Source: Epiperipatus broadwayi
Taxonomy: Eukaryota; Onychophora; Udeonychophora; Euonychophora; Peripatidae
Direction of reading: 5' to 3'
Assembly (NCBI GenBank): GCA_028023455.1
Contig: JAQFVV010000050.1
Span: 2,560,411-2,624,410, forward strand
DNA length: 64,000 nt
Numbering within the stretch: the stretch's first letter is position 1; each line of letters begins with the position of its first letter. The notes beneath the pieces were generated by a model. The model was given only the letters and a program-made list of their open reading frames with translations. It was not told where the DNA came from and did not search any database. Positions 20,850 through 34,920 of the stretch are shown here, one piece after another. The position numbers and the translations under genes were made by a program.

Positions 20850-23800
20850 TATTTTATAATAGTTCATATAATAAGATTTATAAAGAGAAGAGTGTGCGTT
20901 TTATTTATATATTGTGAATAAAACATTAAAATTGCATTTAGATCAAAGATAATAATGATACCAATTTAGTTTAAGTCTTAAAAATATGACCAATTCAGTT
21001 TAAGACTAAAAAACATGAAGTTCTTTTTTGATATGATAATATAAAAATAACTGATTCAGTTTTGAAAGAAAAACGTTATATGTTGAAACACAACAAATAT
21101 TCACTAAGGATAAATTATCAGTTTGCTAAATAGTAAAAAAAACATGTTGCATTACTTTGCCATTGAACCCTTTAAAGATACATCCCCAGTAAATGATAAT
21201 TATTTAATGTAGTTGAGAAAGCATTAAATTTGTGGATGGACGATAAGACAAAAATAATATTCCAATAACAACAACATATTGCATCATCAACTCTATAGAG
21301 AGACTTTAACAAAAGATGCACTAAAAATATTGATATCAGGCCATTTAGTCCAAGTAAAAAGTCATTGCATAGATTCAGAAATCAGTATGAACTCAAAACA
21401 TTACATAGGTAATGCATTTTGTTATATTTTGATTTACAAACATCAAAGATACTCCACCCATAACTTTGACATTATTCACTTCAAATAAATACCATTATGA
21501 TTATCACTAATCATTTACTAAACCAGAGATTATCTCTAGCACAGATATAAACTTTAAACCTCCATTAAAAATTAATATATCTGATGTTCTTTTACTTAAA
21601 CACACACACATGAAGTTATTCCTATTTCTCTTTCCCATGTTTAATATCTTTATAAATATATCAAATCACCTTCACACTTCTGCAAATTATTCATTTTTAA
21701 TTTTCATCACATAATGAAAAAAGAGTATAAGTGTCTTTTTGTCAGAAAGACAGAGCTGAACACATTTACATATGTATTCCCCTAGTTGCTTTTTTTCTAC
21801 AGGTGTATATTGCACACACATATGTAGAAATTATCTCTCTCTCTCTCTGTTTATTACTGCATTATGTTTTTAGTAATATGATTATTGCATTATACTTTTT
21901 ATTAATTTTTGTTGAAGTTTCAATATTTCCTGTTTTTTTAATATTCTTGTATCAGAACCATTTGGCTTATTTTGTTAATAATAGTTCAGTTTTGTCTTTA
22001 CTTTCATATGGTTTTGTGTCATTTAACTGTTTATTTTTAATTGTAATGAATCTATAATTTATTTTTCATGTTTGCTGCTAGATGGCAGATATAATCAAGA
22101 AAAAGAACAACTCCAAAACTCAATCATACTTTTTACGTGCTGGGAATTTTTTTCATTATCTATGCCAAGATAAGGATAAGATTTTATTTACTTTATAACT
22201 GGTTCTTTTATTTAATACATACATATTTATATTTCAGTAATATTTTGTTAGTATATATATAATTACTATTTTTTTTTTTTTAAGGATTTAATAAAATCCA
22301 CATCATGAGCAGAAGAAATTTTTTTCTTTTATATTAGTGAAAGCTGGACATGATGTATTTATTTCTCGATATAATACTAATAATATCTTATTTTAAAACA
22401 TTTCATTATTTTTAGTAATTTTAATAAACAATAAAAATAATAATTTTGATAGAGAATAATTTAATTTTTCTACAAACTCTATTTCAACTTAAGTTAACAT
22501 ATATTTTAACTCTTGTTTTAAGTTATATTTAACTCTCTAGCCTGGGGATGATATGTATAATTTCTAAAATAAGCTTTATCTTAGAAATGTATGTGCGTGT
22601 TAAAAATTACTGCACTGTATATATACATTTAAAATGTACATTATATAGTCTCCACTGTTATCCCTGGACTTTGGTGATGTACACAAAATGTTGGAATCAA
22701 ATGGGACAGCTATTGTGGACATAATATAATACAATTTGTAATTTTTTTATACCAATAGTGTATTACATTGTTCAGAATAAAAAAACAAAATACTTGCTTC
22801 TGTAACAGATGGGGGAAAATGCGGAGGAGCAAATAATGTCTTCTGTAGGCATATCCATGCAGTTATATATTGTAATTTCAAATACATACACACATACATA
22901 GTTAATAAAACACACAAAAAATATATATAGACTTATATTTAAGCAAATCACACTAAGTTTGAGCTAAATACCAAGTATATCACAATTACTATAAAGACTC
23001 GTACATGTATATACAAATGTAGCTAATTCAAATATAAGCTTTAATCATCCTTCGGTAATATATAGATATTATACGTACTTTCAGGATACTAAACAATATA
23101 TATATATTAAAAAAAGATCCTAAATTCCTCTTAGAAATTGTAGAATAAAATAAAACGTTATAACACACACACACATAAATATATACAATTTGAAAATTTT
23201 CCATTTTCCAGTTAAATTACGCCAGTGAAAGAAGTATTAGCTATTATATTAAACAAAGGAATTGAGATCTGAATAAAAGAATTCGTTAGTGCTGCACCCT
23301 TTTAGAAAATATCTGCAACTATGGATGAGAAACAGTAGAAAATTATTTGTCTTTGTTTTCGTTTCATTCTCTACCATTTTATTTCTTAGTACGTATATGT
23401 GAACTACTGAATAATTTTAAATCACAAATTATGAAGTTAATATTAAAATCGGACTAAAGCTCTTAAAGTAATCATATTTATTTTCTTAAAGAGATGATTG
23501 AAGAATGCAAAAAAAAATCATTAGAAAATTAATGAAAAAAAGGGATAAATGGCAAAAAGAGGAAGAGAAAAAAAAGAAAAATTAAATGATGTGAAGCATT
23601 AATAAAATAAAAACAAAACTGACTGCATTTATAAAATTCTAAAAACGAATGTGATTCGATTCGGTCTTTTACGTACACACATTCGTCTAGCCAAATGTTT
23701 GCGCGTTAATCTATTTACATAAATGGACATATATAATTTGAATGACTATGTACATACATATTGGTAAATTTTAAAATGTGTACAAACATCGTAAGTTTTA

Positions 23801-26800
23801 TATTTGCATATGTTTATGTATACGCGTATATACTTAAAATAATTACGTAATATTTCTATATATTTACGTAAAAATGCATATGTCCACATATGTACAGGTG
23901 TGTTAGTAATGTAAATAGATACAAAATATGTATTTCGGTGAGTATATATATACGAGTGGGTGAGTATATGCGTGTAAGTTCTGTAATTCAGTAAATAAAA
24001 CAAAGAACCGAAAGACAGGCCAATAACTTGACCGTAAGTCGAGATATTTATCAATATTTGTCGTTTCTTTTATTCAATTGAATTTAGCACACGCATTTAA
24101 AATTCTGCATATCAATAATTTTATTAAATTCCAACGTCAAATAATAAAACTCTTCCATTATCAAAGTGTAATATATAATATATACGAGTGTGCGTACATG
24201 AATATATATAAATACATGAAAGCAGCCTACACCTATTCAATCAATATAGCTGAGAGCAAATACTAGCTTTGTTATGAATACATTTATATATATGTTACAT
24301 ATACGTATGTGTGCATTTATATACATATGTGAATATACGTATTTAGAAAAAAATCTAAAAATGTACATATATGTAGCTATAGACAACTCATTTTATTTAA
24401 ATCGTATTTCGTTTTTACATGTGACTTCCAAGTTTGAGTAAACGCGTAACTGTATGCATTTAATGGGATATGGTTCATTAAAATGAAATACTAGAGTAAT
24501 TTGGTGAAGCTGGTAAGTAACGGAATGTATCTCTGACGATCATCAACGGTTAACGCTTAACTGCACTTGCCACAGAACCCACCTACAGACATATAAATTA
24601 TCTATTTAAATATTTGGAATTAAGGAAAAATAAAACGAACCAATAAATTTTTAATAGAGAGGAGGGCGGGAAGTAATAATGCATAAATAATTAAAGATCG
24701 TTGAAAACATTTTTTTTAGTATTGGATTTCAAAAATGTGTCTAATTTAGATAACAAATTCCTACCAGAAATTCTATTTATTAAATGACTAATTGAACAGT
24801 TAAATTGAATTATAGTATTTTATTAAGTAAATAATGATAATTAGAGCATCTGTATTTAAATAATGTGTCAATTAATTTTAATTATTTATTTTTAATTGTA
24901 AAATTACATCTCATTAATCTGATGTGATTTTTTTTTCTTTTATAAAATTAGACTTTAGCGTAATCTGCGTGCTAATGGGTATACAAGAATGCTTGCAATA
25001 TATGTATTTAACGTGGATATTAAATCTTTATGAAAGAAATTGCCATAGATAAATTTTTTGGTTTTTTTTTTTTATCTCAATTCTACCCTATTTCAATCAC
25101 CCACCATCATAGAGAGTCAAACGACAAAACAATGGCATATATATATATATGCGAATTGTTCAAATTTTGCGATTCTCCTTTCAGTTAACTGCCAACATAC
25201 TAGCTAGCCATTCTATTACTGCCAGAGCAACAAATATCTACCTATTATTTGCTACAGGGTAAAACAAGAAAGAAAATCGCTAAAATCCTGACGACTTCAA
25301 TGTGATTGTTATCTAGAAGACTTTTACCCCTGTAATAGATTAAGACTATTTTACCGTTCTTACGCGGTATATACAAATATTGTGCATTAAAGTATACATT
25401 AGTTTGGTTAAATGTTAAATATTAATAGAGAGCGTATTTGTAAATATAGCGTTTTTATATAAAAATTTATACCCCAACTTCTCCTCATCAGGAAAAAAAA
25501 AACTTGGCACATATCACACCTGTTAAATTTGTTGGTAGCGCAGTATATTATAGGATGCGCTAAAATGCAGCCTTTTTTGGCTTCAAAAAGGGAAATATAG
25601 AAGAAAAATATATTTACCTACTTGTTTGTTTTTACAGTAGCGTGTATGTGCATGTATGCATAAATATATTTTATATAACGCTGAAAAATATATTTACTAT
25701 CATATATATAGGAAGCAAAAAGAAAAGCATTTAGATCAGTAAATGGATAATAAGCACTTTTTTAGGTTAAAAAGCTCCCACACTTTAAAGAAAATGGATA
25801 ACTACTAGTAGAAAAAAATGTCTTATTCATAATGAATTATAATAAAAATACTCTTAATTAAGGCTTTCTAATTTAAAGTTGTAAGCGCACACATGTATAA
25901 AATAGCAATAATAAAGCCATTGTTTCGTAAAATAGGCATTTTTTTAAAAGACAAAACATTTTTACAATTTACAATTTAAAAACTTTCATTTTATCTTATA
26001 TTTTTGAAACAGAAAAATAAAGATATTTGAAAAACACTAATGATTGTTTTTTTTAAATATAATTTATACTGCTTTATGATTATAAAACACCTATATGCTA
26101 ATTTATTTATACCAGAAAAAATAATTAAATATTATATTAAATGTTAAAATACGAAAAAGTTAATTTTTAAAAAAGCGTGTGTGTGTATATATATATACTG
26201 TACTCTATTGACGTTTCAAGTTAAAAAATTTGCTCTTAAAATAAATTTATATTTGTGCATGTAGGAATTACGGTGTTAAAAATGGATAAGAGAATTTTAA
26301 AAAGGCAGTTTTACACGATTATTCTAAATTTTAGATTCAATTAAGTAAGTTTTAATTGTGTGTGTATACATCTATTTAATAGGAAGTTAATAGTAATCTA
26401 CTAAATTTCATAGCCTGAACTTAATTCTAGAACTATTTTTATTTTATTGTTGCTTATTTACACGTTTTTCTACATATGCAGACATCTTTATGTTAGTATA
26501 TATATATATGCGCGCGTTATTTCGAAGTTATTTTGTGTATAACGAAATTTGTATGCCAAAATATAATCTATCAAAAGGATGTGTTTATTAAACCTATAAA
26601 CAATAAATATTATAAGAATCTTTACTTTCTTTTATCTAATTTTTCACCTTTCTTCCAGGCTTACTAAATTACATTTAATATTATCAGCTATTTCTAAAAT
26701 TAAACTTAAATCGCTCACGCTACAGTGAAAAAAAAATCTATGAAATTAAATAAATAAAAGTAATAATAGATATTATTACTCAATTAATAAATTTCCCACT

Positions 26801-28430
26801 TGGTTAAAGTGATAGATTGATAATTCTAGAGCTCGAGGTCTATATGGATCATGGCCCATCTCCGACACTTCTGGGGCGTTTCGAACTTATTTTGATTATT
26901 ATATTAAATAAATTCATAAACGGATTATTTGTCTTTCAAAACTGATCCATTAATTTCAGTATATAAATTATACTCAACGAATTCTTTTTTTTTTTTAAAC
27001 AATCTTATTTTTTATAGGCGTCTAAATTTCTCCACAGCTATATACATATTATATAGTTTCAACAATTTATTTACCATATCCTATAACCATTTTCAAAATA
27101 TATTCTTTCCCCAGTTAAGTTGAAAAACAGCAATCGTATAAAGAAATAGACATTGAAAATGATTAGTAAATATGATCGCAACAGTAGATGGAATTGTACG
27201 AAGATGTGAATATAGAAAAATGATGATTCATGCACTAAAGCTTGTAAAGAATGCATATATAGAGTGGTAAATTTGAACCTTTTTTAAGAATAAGTAGATA
27301 TCAAACAAATTCACATTCATAAAATTGAAATCAAATAAATAGGAAAACATATAATTTGGAATACGTATAGTAAACATATAAAAGTCTATGGTAAACAAAG
27401 GTACTAGTGTATATTATATACATATATATTAGCTTCATACATCTTATCAATATAAAAAATAGGTTTAAAACCAATCTTAATAATAAATTGTCTTGAGAAA
27501 TTTAAAAAAAATAATAGCAAGCTATACAATAAACTAACAATCGCATGATTTATTGCTAGGAAATTCAAGCTCTGAAAAATGACAGTGGGACTATAATCCA
27601 CACCCTTTAAATTCCACAGACATTCATTCTGCCACTGGATTAAAGTACACAAATCCTGACAGATTATCGTCAACCATTACTACACATTTTAAAAATCTTT
27701 GTCATAATATGCTCTCTGCAGAAAAGGGTTCAAAATCACTTCCTTGCTTTCCCTAGCAAACTTGTTCCCATCTTTACTTGAAAAGGTATGAAAATTTTTA
27801 GTCAGAAACTTTAAATTTTTGGATATTGGTAATATCTAACATATTTAATATCAACATTAGCAATCTCTGATAAATGAACATGGCCATAAAACCACCAGAA
27901 AAAAAAAAGATTCAAACACAAAAAATAAAATTACAGAAAACAACACCTAAAGAATTGTTATGGTATGATTAGACAATGAAATGTGACTTCAAAAGCTTAC
28001 TGTGAAGTCAGTATCACAGTTGTTACTGAAGAATGACCAGATGGCATAAGAGGCACATAATGACCAGGCCTATAATAAACTAAGTGAGATGAAGAGAGTA
28101 AAAGAATAAAGACTATCATACACGGTACTTCTAGTTTCACTTTCAAAGTCCAAGGATGTTTTAATCCTACTTGATTCTGCCCAAATATGAAATCATTCAA
28201 CTTTTCAATTTATGCTATAGACTTTAAAATTTAAATAATCATACAATCACATTTTTAAAAAGGCATATATTCACTTTTTTTTAATTATGTGCCCTTTTTT
28301 AAACATTTCCTAGAACCATTTAGGTTCTGAAACATAGTGGCATTATCTGGATCATTTTATTTACAATAATTCTGTCCCAGACTGCTATTATTTTGTATCT
28401 AGTATTGGCACATGTAATTGGCTATTTTTA
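20850..28430. other. long region without recognised genes
   Basis: Dominated by AT-rich sequence with (TA)n, TACATA and ACAC microsatellites, notably 22880-24400. The hydrophobic 108-codon frame at 21731-22057 and the 102-codon minus frame at 23746-24054 have low-complexity composition and no domain. The segment at about 22060-22480 resembles 28440-28850 ('gatggcagatataatcaa' versus 'gatgtcaggtctaatcag'), so it is an old dispersed repeat. Introns or distal regulatory DNA of a gene outside the window remain possible but unsupported. Confidence 0.45.
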
Positions 28431-28439
28431 GTAATGATG

Positions 28440-28850
28440 TTGAATCTATATATTAGCTTTCACTTTTGTTTTTAGATGTCAGGTCTAATCAGAAAATGAA
28501 CAAAGGTCTGAAATCATACACTTCTTTTGCAATGCAATAGTAAGTTTTTACATAGTGATTGTCAAGAATAAATCAAATTTTAATTTAGTTTAAAAGTTTA
28601 TTTTTTTATTTCAAATATGTTTTTATTTATTTAATATTTACATTAACATTTTTTTGTATGTACTTATGTTTTTTTTTTAAATATTAAAATCCATATGGTG
28701 AGATAGCAAGAAAAACCTGACACAAGGCAGGTGACTCAAAATTATGTTTTTCGTTAATTCTCAATAATTTTTTTTTTCACAATTTATAAAAAAATGTATT
28801 TTTTTTTAAATTTCTAAAACATTTCAAATAGTAATTATTAAAAAAAATAA
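28440..28850 (+). repeat. dispersed repeat of unknown class
   Basis: Shares short blocks in the same order with 22060-22480 and, at its end, with 600-710 ('gtgagatagcaag', 'gacacaa'). It abuts the RTE fragment that begins at about 28855, so it may be an unrecognised companion or older insertion target. Confidence 0.35.
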
Positions 28851-28854
28851 TAAT

Positions 28855-29430
28855 TGGAAATATAGTGGATGAAATTAATCATAGAATTGATTTGAGTTAT
28901 TTTGTTAGAAATAACTTAACATTAAAAGGAAATATGCCTATGTGTTTTAAAAAAGATTTTTAATAAATGTGTTACCAATTTTTACTTATAAAGCTATACA
29001 GAGACTTCAGACCACTCAATGAAGTGTGGAGATATGTATGATATGAGTAACAAAGAGATTGAAAATGAAATACATAGGTGAAGAAACAAACAAGTGTTAC
29101 TGACATCATTGAAAGAATTAAAAGACTAAAGTGGAGTTGGGCTACTAGATATATTTCTAAAAGAGGTGATAATGAACAATTAAAGTGGATTCCAAGAGAT
29201 TGTAAAAAACCTAGAAAGAGACCACATATAAGATGGATGAAATAAGGAAGTGTGCTGGGAAAGAAACTACATGTAAGATGGATGAAATAAGGAAGTGTGC
29301 TTGGATGGTGTGGAGAAGAGAGGCTAGAGCTCAGAAAAGATGGATTCTTGGAGAGACCTTCATCCCTATGGTGGATTGATAATGATTGATGATGATGATG
29401 ATAAAAATAATTTAATTCTACTACAAACAC
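28855..29430 (+). pseudogene. RTE LINE C-terminal fragment and 3' end
   Basis: Plus-strand translation reads GNIVDEINHRI, then RNNLTLKGNMPMCFK, matching the RTE at 62250-62667. It continues through 'LQTTQ.SVE', the W..RD..KPRKRPHIRWMDE region and a (GAT/GAA)n tail to about 29402. A duplicated block 'tagaagatggatgaaataa' at about 29230 and 29277 shows internal duplication. Frameshifts and stops throughout. This is the 3' end of a truncated, inactive copy. Confidence 0.75.
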
Positions 29431-29439
29431 TATTTAAAC

Positions 29440-30304
29440 TGAATGTTTGTCAAATAAAAAAGTAAAACATTTTAAATCTCAAATTTGTTATGTTTCAGCT
29501 TCCACAATAGGGTTAGCAAGGTAATTTTGAATTACAATCTTACAGATTTCCCTTTACTTCATAAACAATCAGTGGTAAATATTATTCAGAATGATAATGA
29601 ATCATCAGCAACATTGGCCATTTGTATCCTGAATTATCCATAAATGGATCATCAAATGGCATTAATGATAAGGAGCTCATAAAAAATTTCTGCTGAAAGT
29701 GACAAAACCAGAAATAATTCATGGACTTTAATCTCTAGTCTGCTATTCACCCAATTTACCAAATCATGCAAAATAGGCAACCCTCAACACATGAACCATA
29801 AAGATGAGAATAATTTTTTTATAAGATGTTTCTCAATTCTAATGCTTCAATAGCAATATTCAAAAGCAATGCTATAAATTTTAAAAGTAATGTTCCTATG
29901 TTCCTATTTGTAAAATTATTGATTGCTATTTTGACCTACAAATATTAGCAGAAATAAATATAAACACTCTTTTAGTGGTCATAAATATGTTGAAAACTAA
30001 TTCTTTGCTAATCAAGGGCACAACAATTATATAGTTTTTGGTTGTTTTTTTTATTATAAATTTCATTATATTACTAAACTATAAATCTATTATTCCTATT
30101 TAAATTCTACTAGCTTAAAATCTGTGTTGTATTTTAATAGTAATACATGTACTAGTTATATGGTATTTAATTATATAACAAAGCCAAATGCTACTCCCTT
30201 AGTAACATATGATATATCAGAAATTACTCTAGAACCCAGAGTGGGTCATTTACTCCTGCACAGATTACTTTACATGAAAATAAGACTCTGTACCCAACAT
30301 ATTC
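29440..30304. other. unassigned AT-rich DNA
   Basis: Nothing recognised. Confidence 0.4.
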
Positions 30305-30311
30305 ATGTATA

Positions 30312-30477
30312 AATACAAAAACAAAATCTCCATACAGCAGTGCCACCTAATGCAAGCCTTAGTAATTAATGAATTCAAGAAGATTTCTTCCTAAAATCCC
30401 TATCTAGTTCTTACTCATCCAATATCACCAGATTAGATCCTAGCTTGTGGTGATCATGTAATGTTTTAGTGGTATTA
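30312..30477 (+). mobile_element. family A fragment, diverged
   Basis: Carries the outer arm ('aatctccatacagcagtgcc') through a damaged ribozyme region and then jumps to 'gtgatcatgtaatgtttt'. A possible 7-bp TSD, ATGTATA, is at 30305-30311 and 30478-30484. No intact ribozyme. Confidence 0.55.
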
Positions 30478-30484
30478 ATGTATA

Positions 30485-31168
30485 CTTTATGGAAAATCTT
30501 CATCCAATTCATTAGTAAATATAAAACCTCAATCTATGTTTTCTTACTTCCTGCATCTATGCTTCAGAGCAGATCACAACATTTTCTCATTTTAATTTCA
30601 ATTTAAAAATGTATATCCATCAGCCATAAAAAATTCAATTTTTTAAAATGATATTTTGTAAAATAAAACTATCTTCTGACCACATGTACAAATTATTGTT
30701 TTAAACCTTTGCAACAATATTCACACATAATTCTGTCTTTCATCACAATTTTCCTGAAAGCTTATTCAATTTCATGCAATACTCATGCCTGTAGAATCCA
30801 GCAGATCAATCAATCTTCATTGGTTATGTGATATTCATACAACTAATTAGGCCAACATCTATACTCAAATAATCGTAGGGTACATCAAAAATCCTAACAT
30901 GATTTTTTTAAATTTCCTACGATATCTTGACAAAGAAGCTGGATGACCATGAAGATAAAAAAGGACCAGCAGATGTTAGTCTTAAAATGGATCAAATGTC
31001 TAAAATTTAATTACTGATGGAAACAATTTTAAACACTATAATCCAATTTAATCTTAGCTAGCTTTTGCTTCATGTTTAGAAATCATTTCAAAATATTTTA
31101 TCACATAATCCTCAACTCCAGGTAAAGTAATTAATGAACAATAGTTCCCAAAAATTGAATAATAGAAG
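30485..31168. other. unassigned AT-rich DNA
   Basis: Nothing recognised. Confidence 0.4.
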
Positions 31169-31179
31169 TAGAATTACAT

Positions 31180-31465
31180 GATCACCATTTCCTATGGTAC
31201 ACAAGCTGCTAAAACACAAGCAAACTGTTCATACAGTAGTGCCACCCAGGGCAAAACTCAGTAATCAATGGATACAAGAAGGTTTGTGCATAAAATCCAT
31301 GAGATCCAATGCTCTTCATGAAAGCCATTAGTTAGAAACTAGTCTGGGGATATTTGAGTAGGTACTAGATAGGGATTTTATGCACAAGCCTTCTTTCATC
31401 AATTGATTAATGAGGCTTGCACTAGGTGGCTCTACTATATGGGGAGTTTGCTATTGTTTTAGAAC
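31180..31465. mobile_element. family A foldback element, short
   Basis: Both outer arms are present ('catacagtagtgccaccc' and, inverted, 'ggtggctctactatatgg'). TSD TAGAATTAYAT (11 bp) is at 31169-31179 and 31466-31476. The interior is collapsed; the right-arm ribozyme segment near 31305-31360 keeps GAAACTAGTCTGGGGATATT but has lost CTGATGA. Confidence 0.75.
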
Positions 31466-31870
31466 TAGAATTATATAAGTTAGTGAAAAAAATCTATTAT
31501 GTAAACAGTATGACAGGTATTGTCAACAGTATGTTATTAGCCTAAAGATAAGAATAATTACACCATTCTCTTCTTAGCGCATAAAACATCTGGATTATCA
31601 TAGATTCTCTTAAATATGAAAACACTCACTCATGGTTATTATAAGACAAACTGACCATTACACATTCTATCATTAATACTAATAACATTATAGTAATCAA
31701 ATAATTTGTCTGGGGGAGGTCAAATGAAGTTCAAGTATGAGATATAACAGAATGAAACTGTAATTCCACAGATCTTTATCTCTGAAGCTTGCTCCTTTAT
31801 CACTGCATAAAACCATGCAGGAAACTGATCATAATACACATCTTGAAAACAACTTCTAATATTACAAAGC

Positions 31871-32224
31871 AAAACTCACTATATGTATTGTCACACACAG
31901 CAAGCTAGAGTAATCAATGGATGTCAGAAGGCTTGTGCATAAAATCCCCATCTAGTGCCTACTCATCCAATATCCCCCAACTAGTTTCTGGCTTGTGGCC
32001 TTCGTCAGTGAGGAGCTTTGGATCTGAGAAAGGCCATAAGCCAGAAACTAGTCTGGGGATATTGGATGAGTAGGCACTAGATGAGGATTTTATGAACAAG
32101 CCTTCTGGCATCCATTGATTACTCTAGCTTGCTATGTGTGGCAATATGTATAGTGAATTTTACCTGTTTTAACAACAGTTATACACAAGCATAAGAAGTG
32201 GTGGCCATGTGATGTTTATTGGCT
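31871..32224. mobile_element. family A foldback element
   Basis: Left and right arms are inverted around about 32030. An exact 14-bp TSD, TAATATTACAAAGC, is at 31857-31870 and 32225-32238. The left ribozyme is at 31965-32023 (minus). In the right arm the sequence turns inside the ribozyme, so CTGATGA is missing there although GAAACTAGTC remains. The outer sequence is the variant end 'aaactcactatatgtattg', shared with the copies at 44838 and 46773, suggesting a subfamily. Confidence 0.8.
31965..32023 (-). ncRNA. hammerhead ribozyme, family A subfamily
   Basis: 59-nt fold with CTGACGA, GAAA and ACTAGT. The cleavage base is U instead of C, and the first stem I pair is lost (G in place of U). 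Possibly weakened. Confidence 0.6.
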
Positions 32225-32238
32225 TAATATTACAAAGC

Positions 32239-32750
32239 CTGAAAAATTCTCTATAAAAATATCATAAATAGATTCACATTACAATGTTATATTGACACAA
32301 TTTAAATATCTAAGCAATGGTTTAGTAAAACCTTATAAGTCTTACTTTGATAAATATTGTCAGAACAAAAGACAGGATTTGTTACAAATCAAGACAATAC
32401 CTTCAGTTCTCAGACATTCACTTAATGTTCACAAAAATATTTCCTTCTTAAGACAGACTTTTATTCATTCACCATGCATTAGCTGAGTGCCTTATTTCAT
32501 GCAGCCCAAAGTAAACATAAATATGCTATGGATAATTTAACACAAATAGTAATAGCCCAAGTTCACATGGAGGCTGAGTTTGATATCAATTGGCTTTTAC
32601 TTGTCACTTTGATTCTAAAACTATATCTGACCATCCAAATCATATTTGTGGTATTAATAATTATAATAGGATAGCTTTCTGATGCCTACTTGATTCTCGA
32701 AAGTAACAGAAACAATATACAGGGATTTGGAGTATCCAGAACTTTTTACA
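32239..32750. other. unassigned AT-rich DNA
   Basis: Nothing recognised; the 64-codon frame at 32292-32486 has no domain. Confidence 0.4.
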
Positions 32751-32754
32751 ATGT

Positions 32755-32990
32755 AACAAAATTTTTTCCCCACAATAGTACCCTCTAGTGCAAGCTTTAG
32801 TAATCAATAGATGTTAGATGGTAGTGCATTGGAATCATTATCTAGTGAATTGCAATTATCTAGTGTCCTGCCATTCAATATCTCCAAACTAGTTTATTAC
32901 TTATGGTTTTGATCAGTGTGGAGTGTTAGATCTAGGAGCACTACACTTAGATATTTGGATTTGTTGCACCTCTTCTCTATTATTCACTTT
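32755..32990 (+). repeat. old family A-related fragment
   Basis: Shares 'agtgcaagctttagtaatca' and 'tctccaaactagttt', and the 'gagcactacacttagat' region, with family A in order. It is strongly diverged, with a destroyed ribozyme core, and resembles the relic at 35690-36065. Confidence 0.5.
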
Positions 32991-33137
32991 TTACCTTAAC
33001 TCAGAGCTGTCCTAAGAAAGGGAAGGGCCTTGTACAATCTTTGCATATGGGAAGAGGTATTTTACATAATAAAACACTTCTTTATTTGTGTGTATATATA
33101 TATAAAACAAATTTATGAATTTAAAAGGATGAATATA

Positions 33138-34727
33138 ATATGAAAATTATGGATCAGATGAAGAAGCTTTGTTTTGAAAAAAGTGAATTAAATAATATTG
33201 ATACATATAGAATGAAATTTATTACGACATTTTAATGACTGCCAAAAAGAAAAAAGTTATTGATGCAAAGACATATTACACTTTATATCCGTCATCTGCA
33301 GTGTTTCCAAGAATCTTTGCAAATATAAAATTGCCTAAAAATGGTTATCCATTAAGAGTAATAGTTGATTTTGGAGGTGGGTTTTATTATAATGCTTGTA
33401 GATATATTGAAAAAATAATGCAAGATGTGCTTGGATTTGGAGATTATACGATTTCATCATCATTTGATTTTATTAATAGGATTAAAAAATATAAAAATTG
33501 ATAATAATGATGTTATGTTTACATTTGACATATCTAAAATGTATGGTTCAATTAATCGTATGGAATCAATAGAGATTATTGAAAGAGCTTTGTTTTTTAA
33601 AATCTATAGATAATAACATTAAGAATTTTATTATTAACATATTAAGATTTGTAAATGATCATATATATATATATGTTAGGTTTAATGATTGCTTTTATAA
33701 AATGAATTATGGTTGGCCAATGGGTCTTCCGGTGGTATCACAGATTTGTAATTTTTTTATTTCTAGTTATGAGGTTAAGATACAGTCTCAGATAAAATAT
33801 AAAGAAATAAAGTATATTGTAGATATGTTGATGATGTATTTATATGTACACATAATGAAATAATAGTTAATTTGTTTAGTGAATTAAATATGATTAATAA
33901 TGTAAATGGGTGTTAAATGAAGAGAGGGAAGATTCTATAAAGTTTTTGGACATATTTATTAAAAGAAATAATAATGTGTTTGATTATAATATGATTTTAA
34001 AGCCTGTGGAAATTAGGGGCTATATTCCATATAATTCTAAAGTTCATATGGGTCATAAATTACCTGTTTTGAATTCATTTTTGTTTAGAAATGATTATTT
34101 GTGCAAATTTATAAGTGATAAAATTGAACATATTAATGTATATATTACTGATATGTTGAATGTTGGTTATGGAAGGAATATTATTTATAATACAATTACA
34201 AAATATAATCACAATAAAAGTAATAATAAGAAAATAAATAAATAAATTTAAAAATGATAAATGGATTTCTATTCCTTTTATATCTAATCAACAAGCTAAA
34301 TTAATTAATAAACTTTATAGTGGTTTGGGTAGAATTTTTTTTCTCTTCAAATAATATAAATGATATGATAAATAACTCTAAAGGCAAGATTTCTAAGTTT
34401 GAATTAAGTTCTGTTATATATATATGTTGAAATATGGTTGTGGAATAAAATATATAGGGGAATCCAAATGTACATTACAAAAAAAAAAACGTGTACAGAA
34501 AGAAAATATATCTTCGGTAAATATGAATACTCCATCAATTATATTTGATCATAATAAAACATGTAATTATGATTTTAAATTTAATAACAGAGATATAAAA
34601 AATATTCAAATTGAAAGGTGTAGTGAAAAACATAAAATTAAAGAGGCAATGATGATATCTAGGAATAGAGGTGGTTTAATGAATAGACAATCGACTAATA
34701 TAAAGACAACAGAATTGTGGGAAATTT
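33138..34727 (+). pseudogene. Penelope-like element ORF (RT plus GIY-YIG), second lineage
   Basis: Seen, in order but in shifting frames: N-terminal region with ELNNIDTYRMKFIT (about 33180-33230); RT motif A-like FTFDISKMYGSINR (about 33520-33560); GWPMGLPVVSQICNF (about 33711-33755); the catalytic box YVDDV at 33824-33838, which needs a +1 frame relative to the preceding segment; FLDIFIKR and SKVHMGHKLP (about 33940-34070), the RT thumb region; then GCGIKYIGES (about 34435-34470), the GIY-YIG nuclease, and a C-terminal EAMMISRNRGGLMNRQ. Known: PLE RTs are telomerase-like and the nuclease nicks the target. At least four frame changes or stops make it inactive. It differs clearly from the IPCECGRKYIGET lineage at 1.5 and 55 kb. 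Confidence 0.85.
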
Positions 34728-34912
34728 GAATGAATTGAATGATGGGTAATGCAAGTTTTTATTTTTTGTACATTTGTATTAACAGTTGATAAAGATTGTC
34801 AGTGAAACAATTGAAAGTACTTCTGATAAAGAATATATTATTTAATTTTTAATCCTGTGTTAAATATATTTGTTTGAATTATTATATATACACATATTGC
34901 TCAAAAATTAGG
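34728..34912 (+). other. PLE 3' flank
   Basis: Probably the 3' non-coding part of the preceding PLE. A segment near 34787-34812 (TTGATAA, later GAAACAA) is placed where a PLE hammerhead would be, but stem II does not form, so I do not call a ribozyme. Confidence 0.4.
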
Positions 34913-34920
34913 ATAAATCA

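Noticed and set aside
21731-22057. 108-codon hydrophobic frame, possible membrane protein
   Set aside because: Low-complexity T-rich sequence, no conserved motif, no splice or promoter context.
26815-26880. Possible tRNA-like segment
   Set aside because: Some box-like words but no cloverleaf could be formed by eye.
34787-34812. Hammerhead after the PLE at 33-34.7 kb
   Set aside because: GAAAC is present but the CTGATGA box is altered and stem II does not pair.
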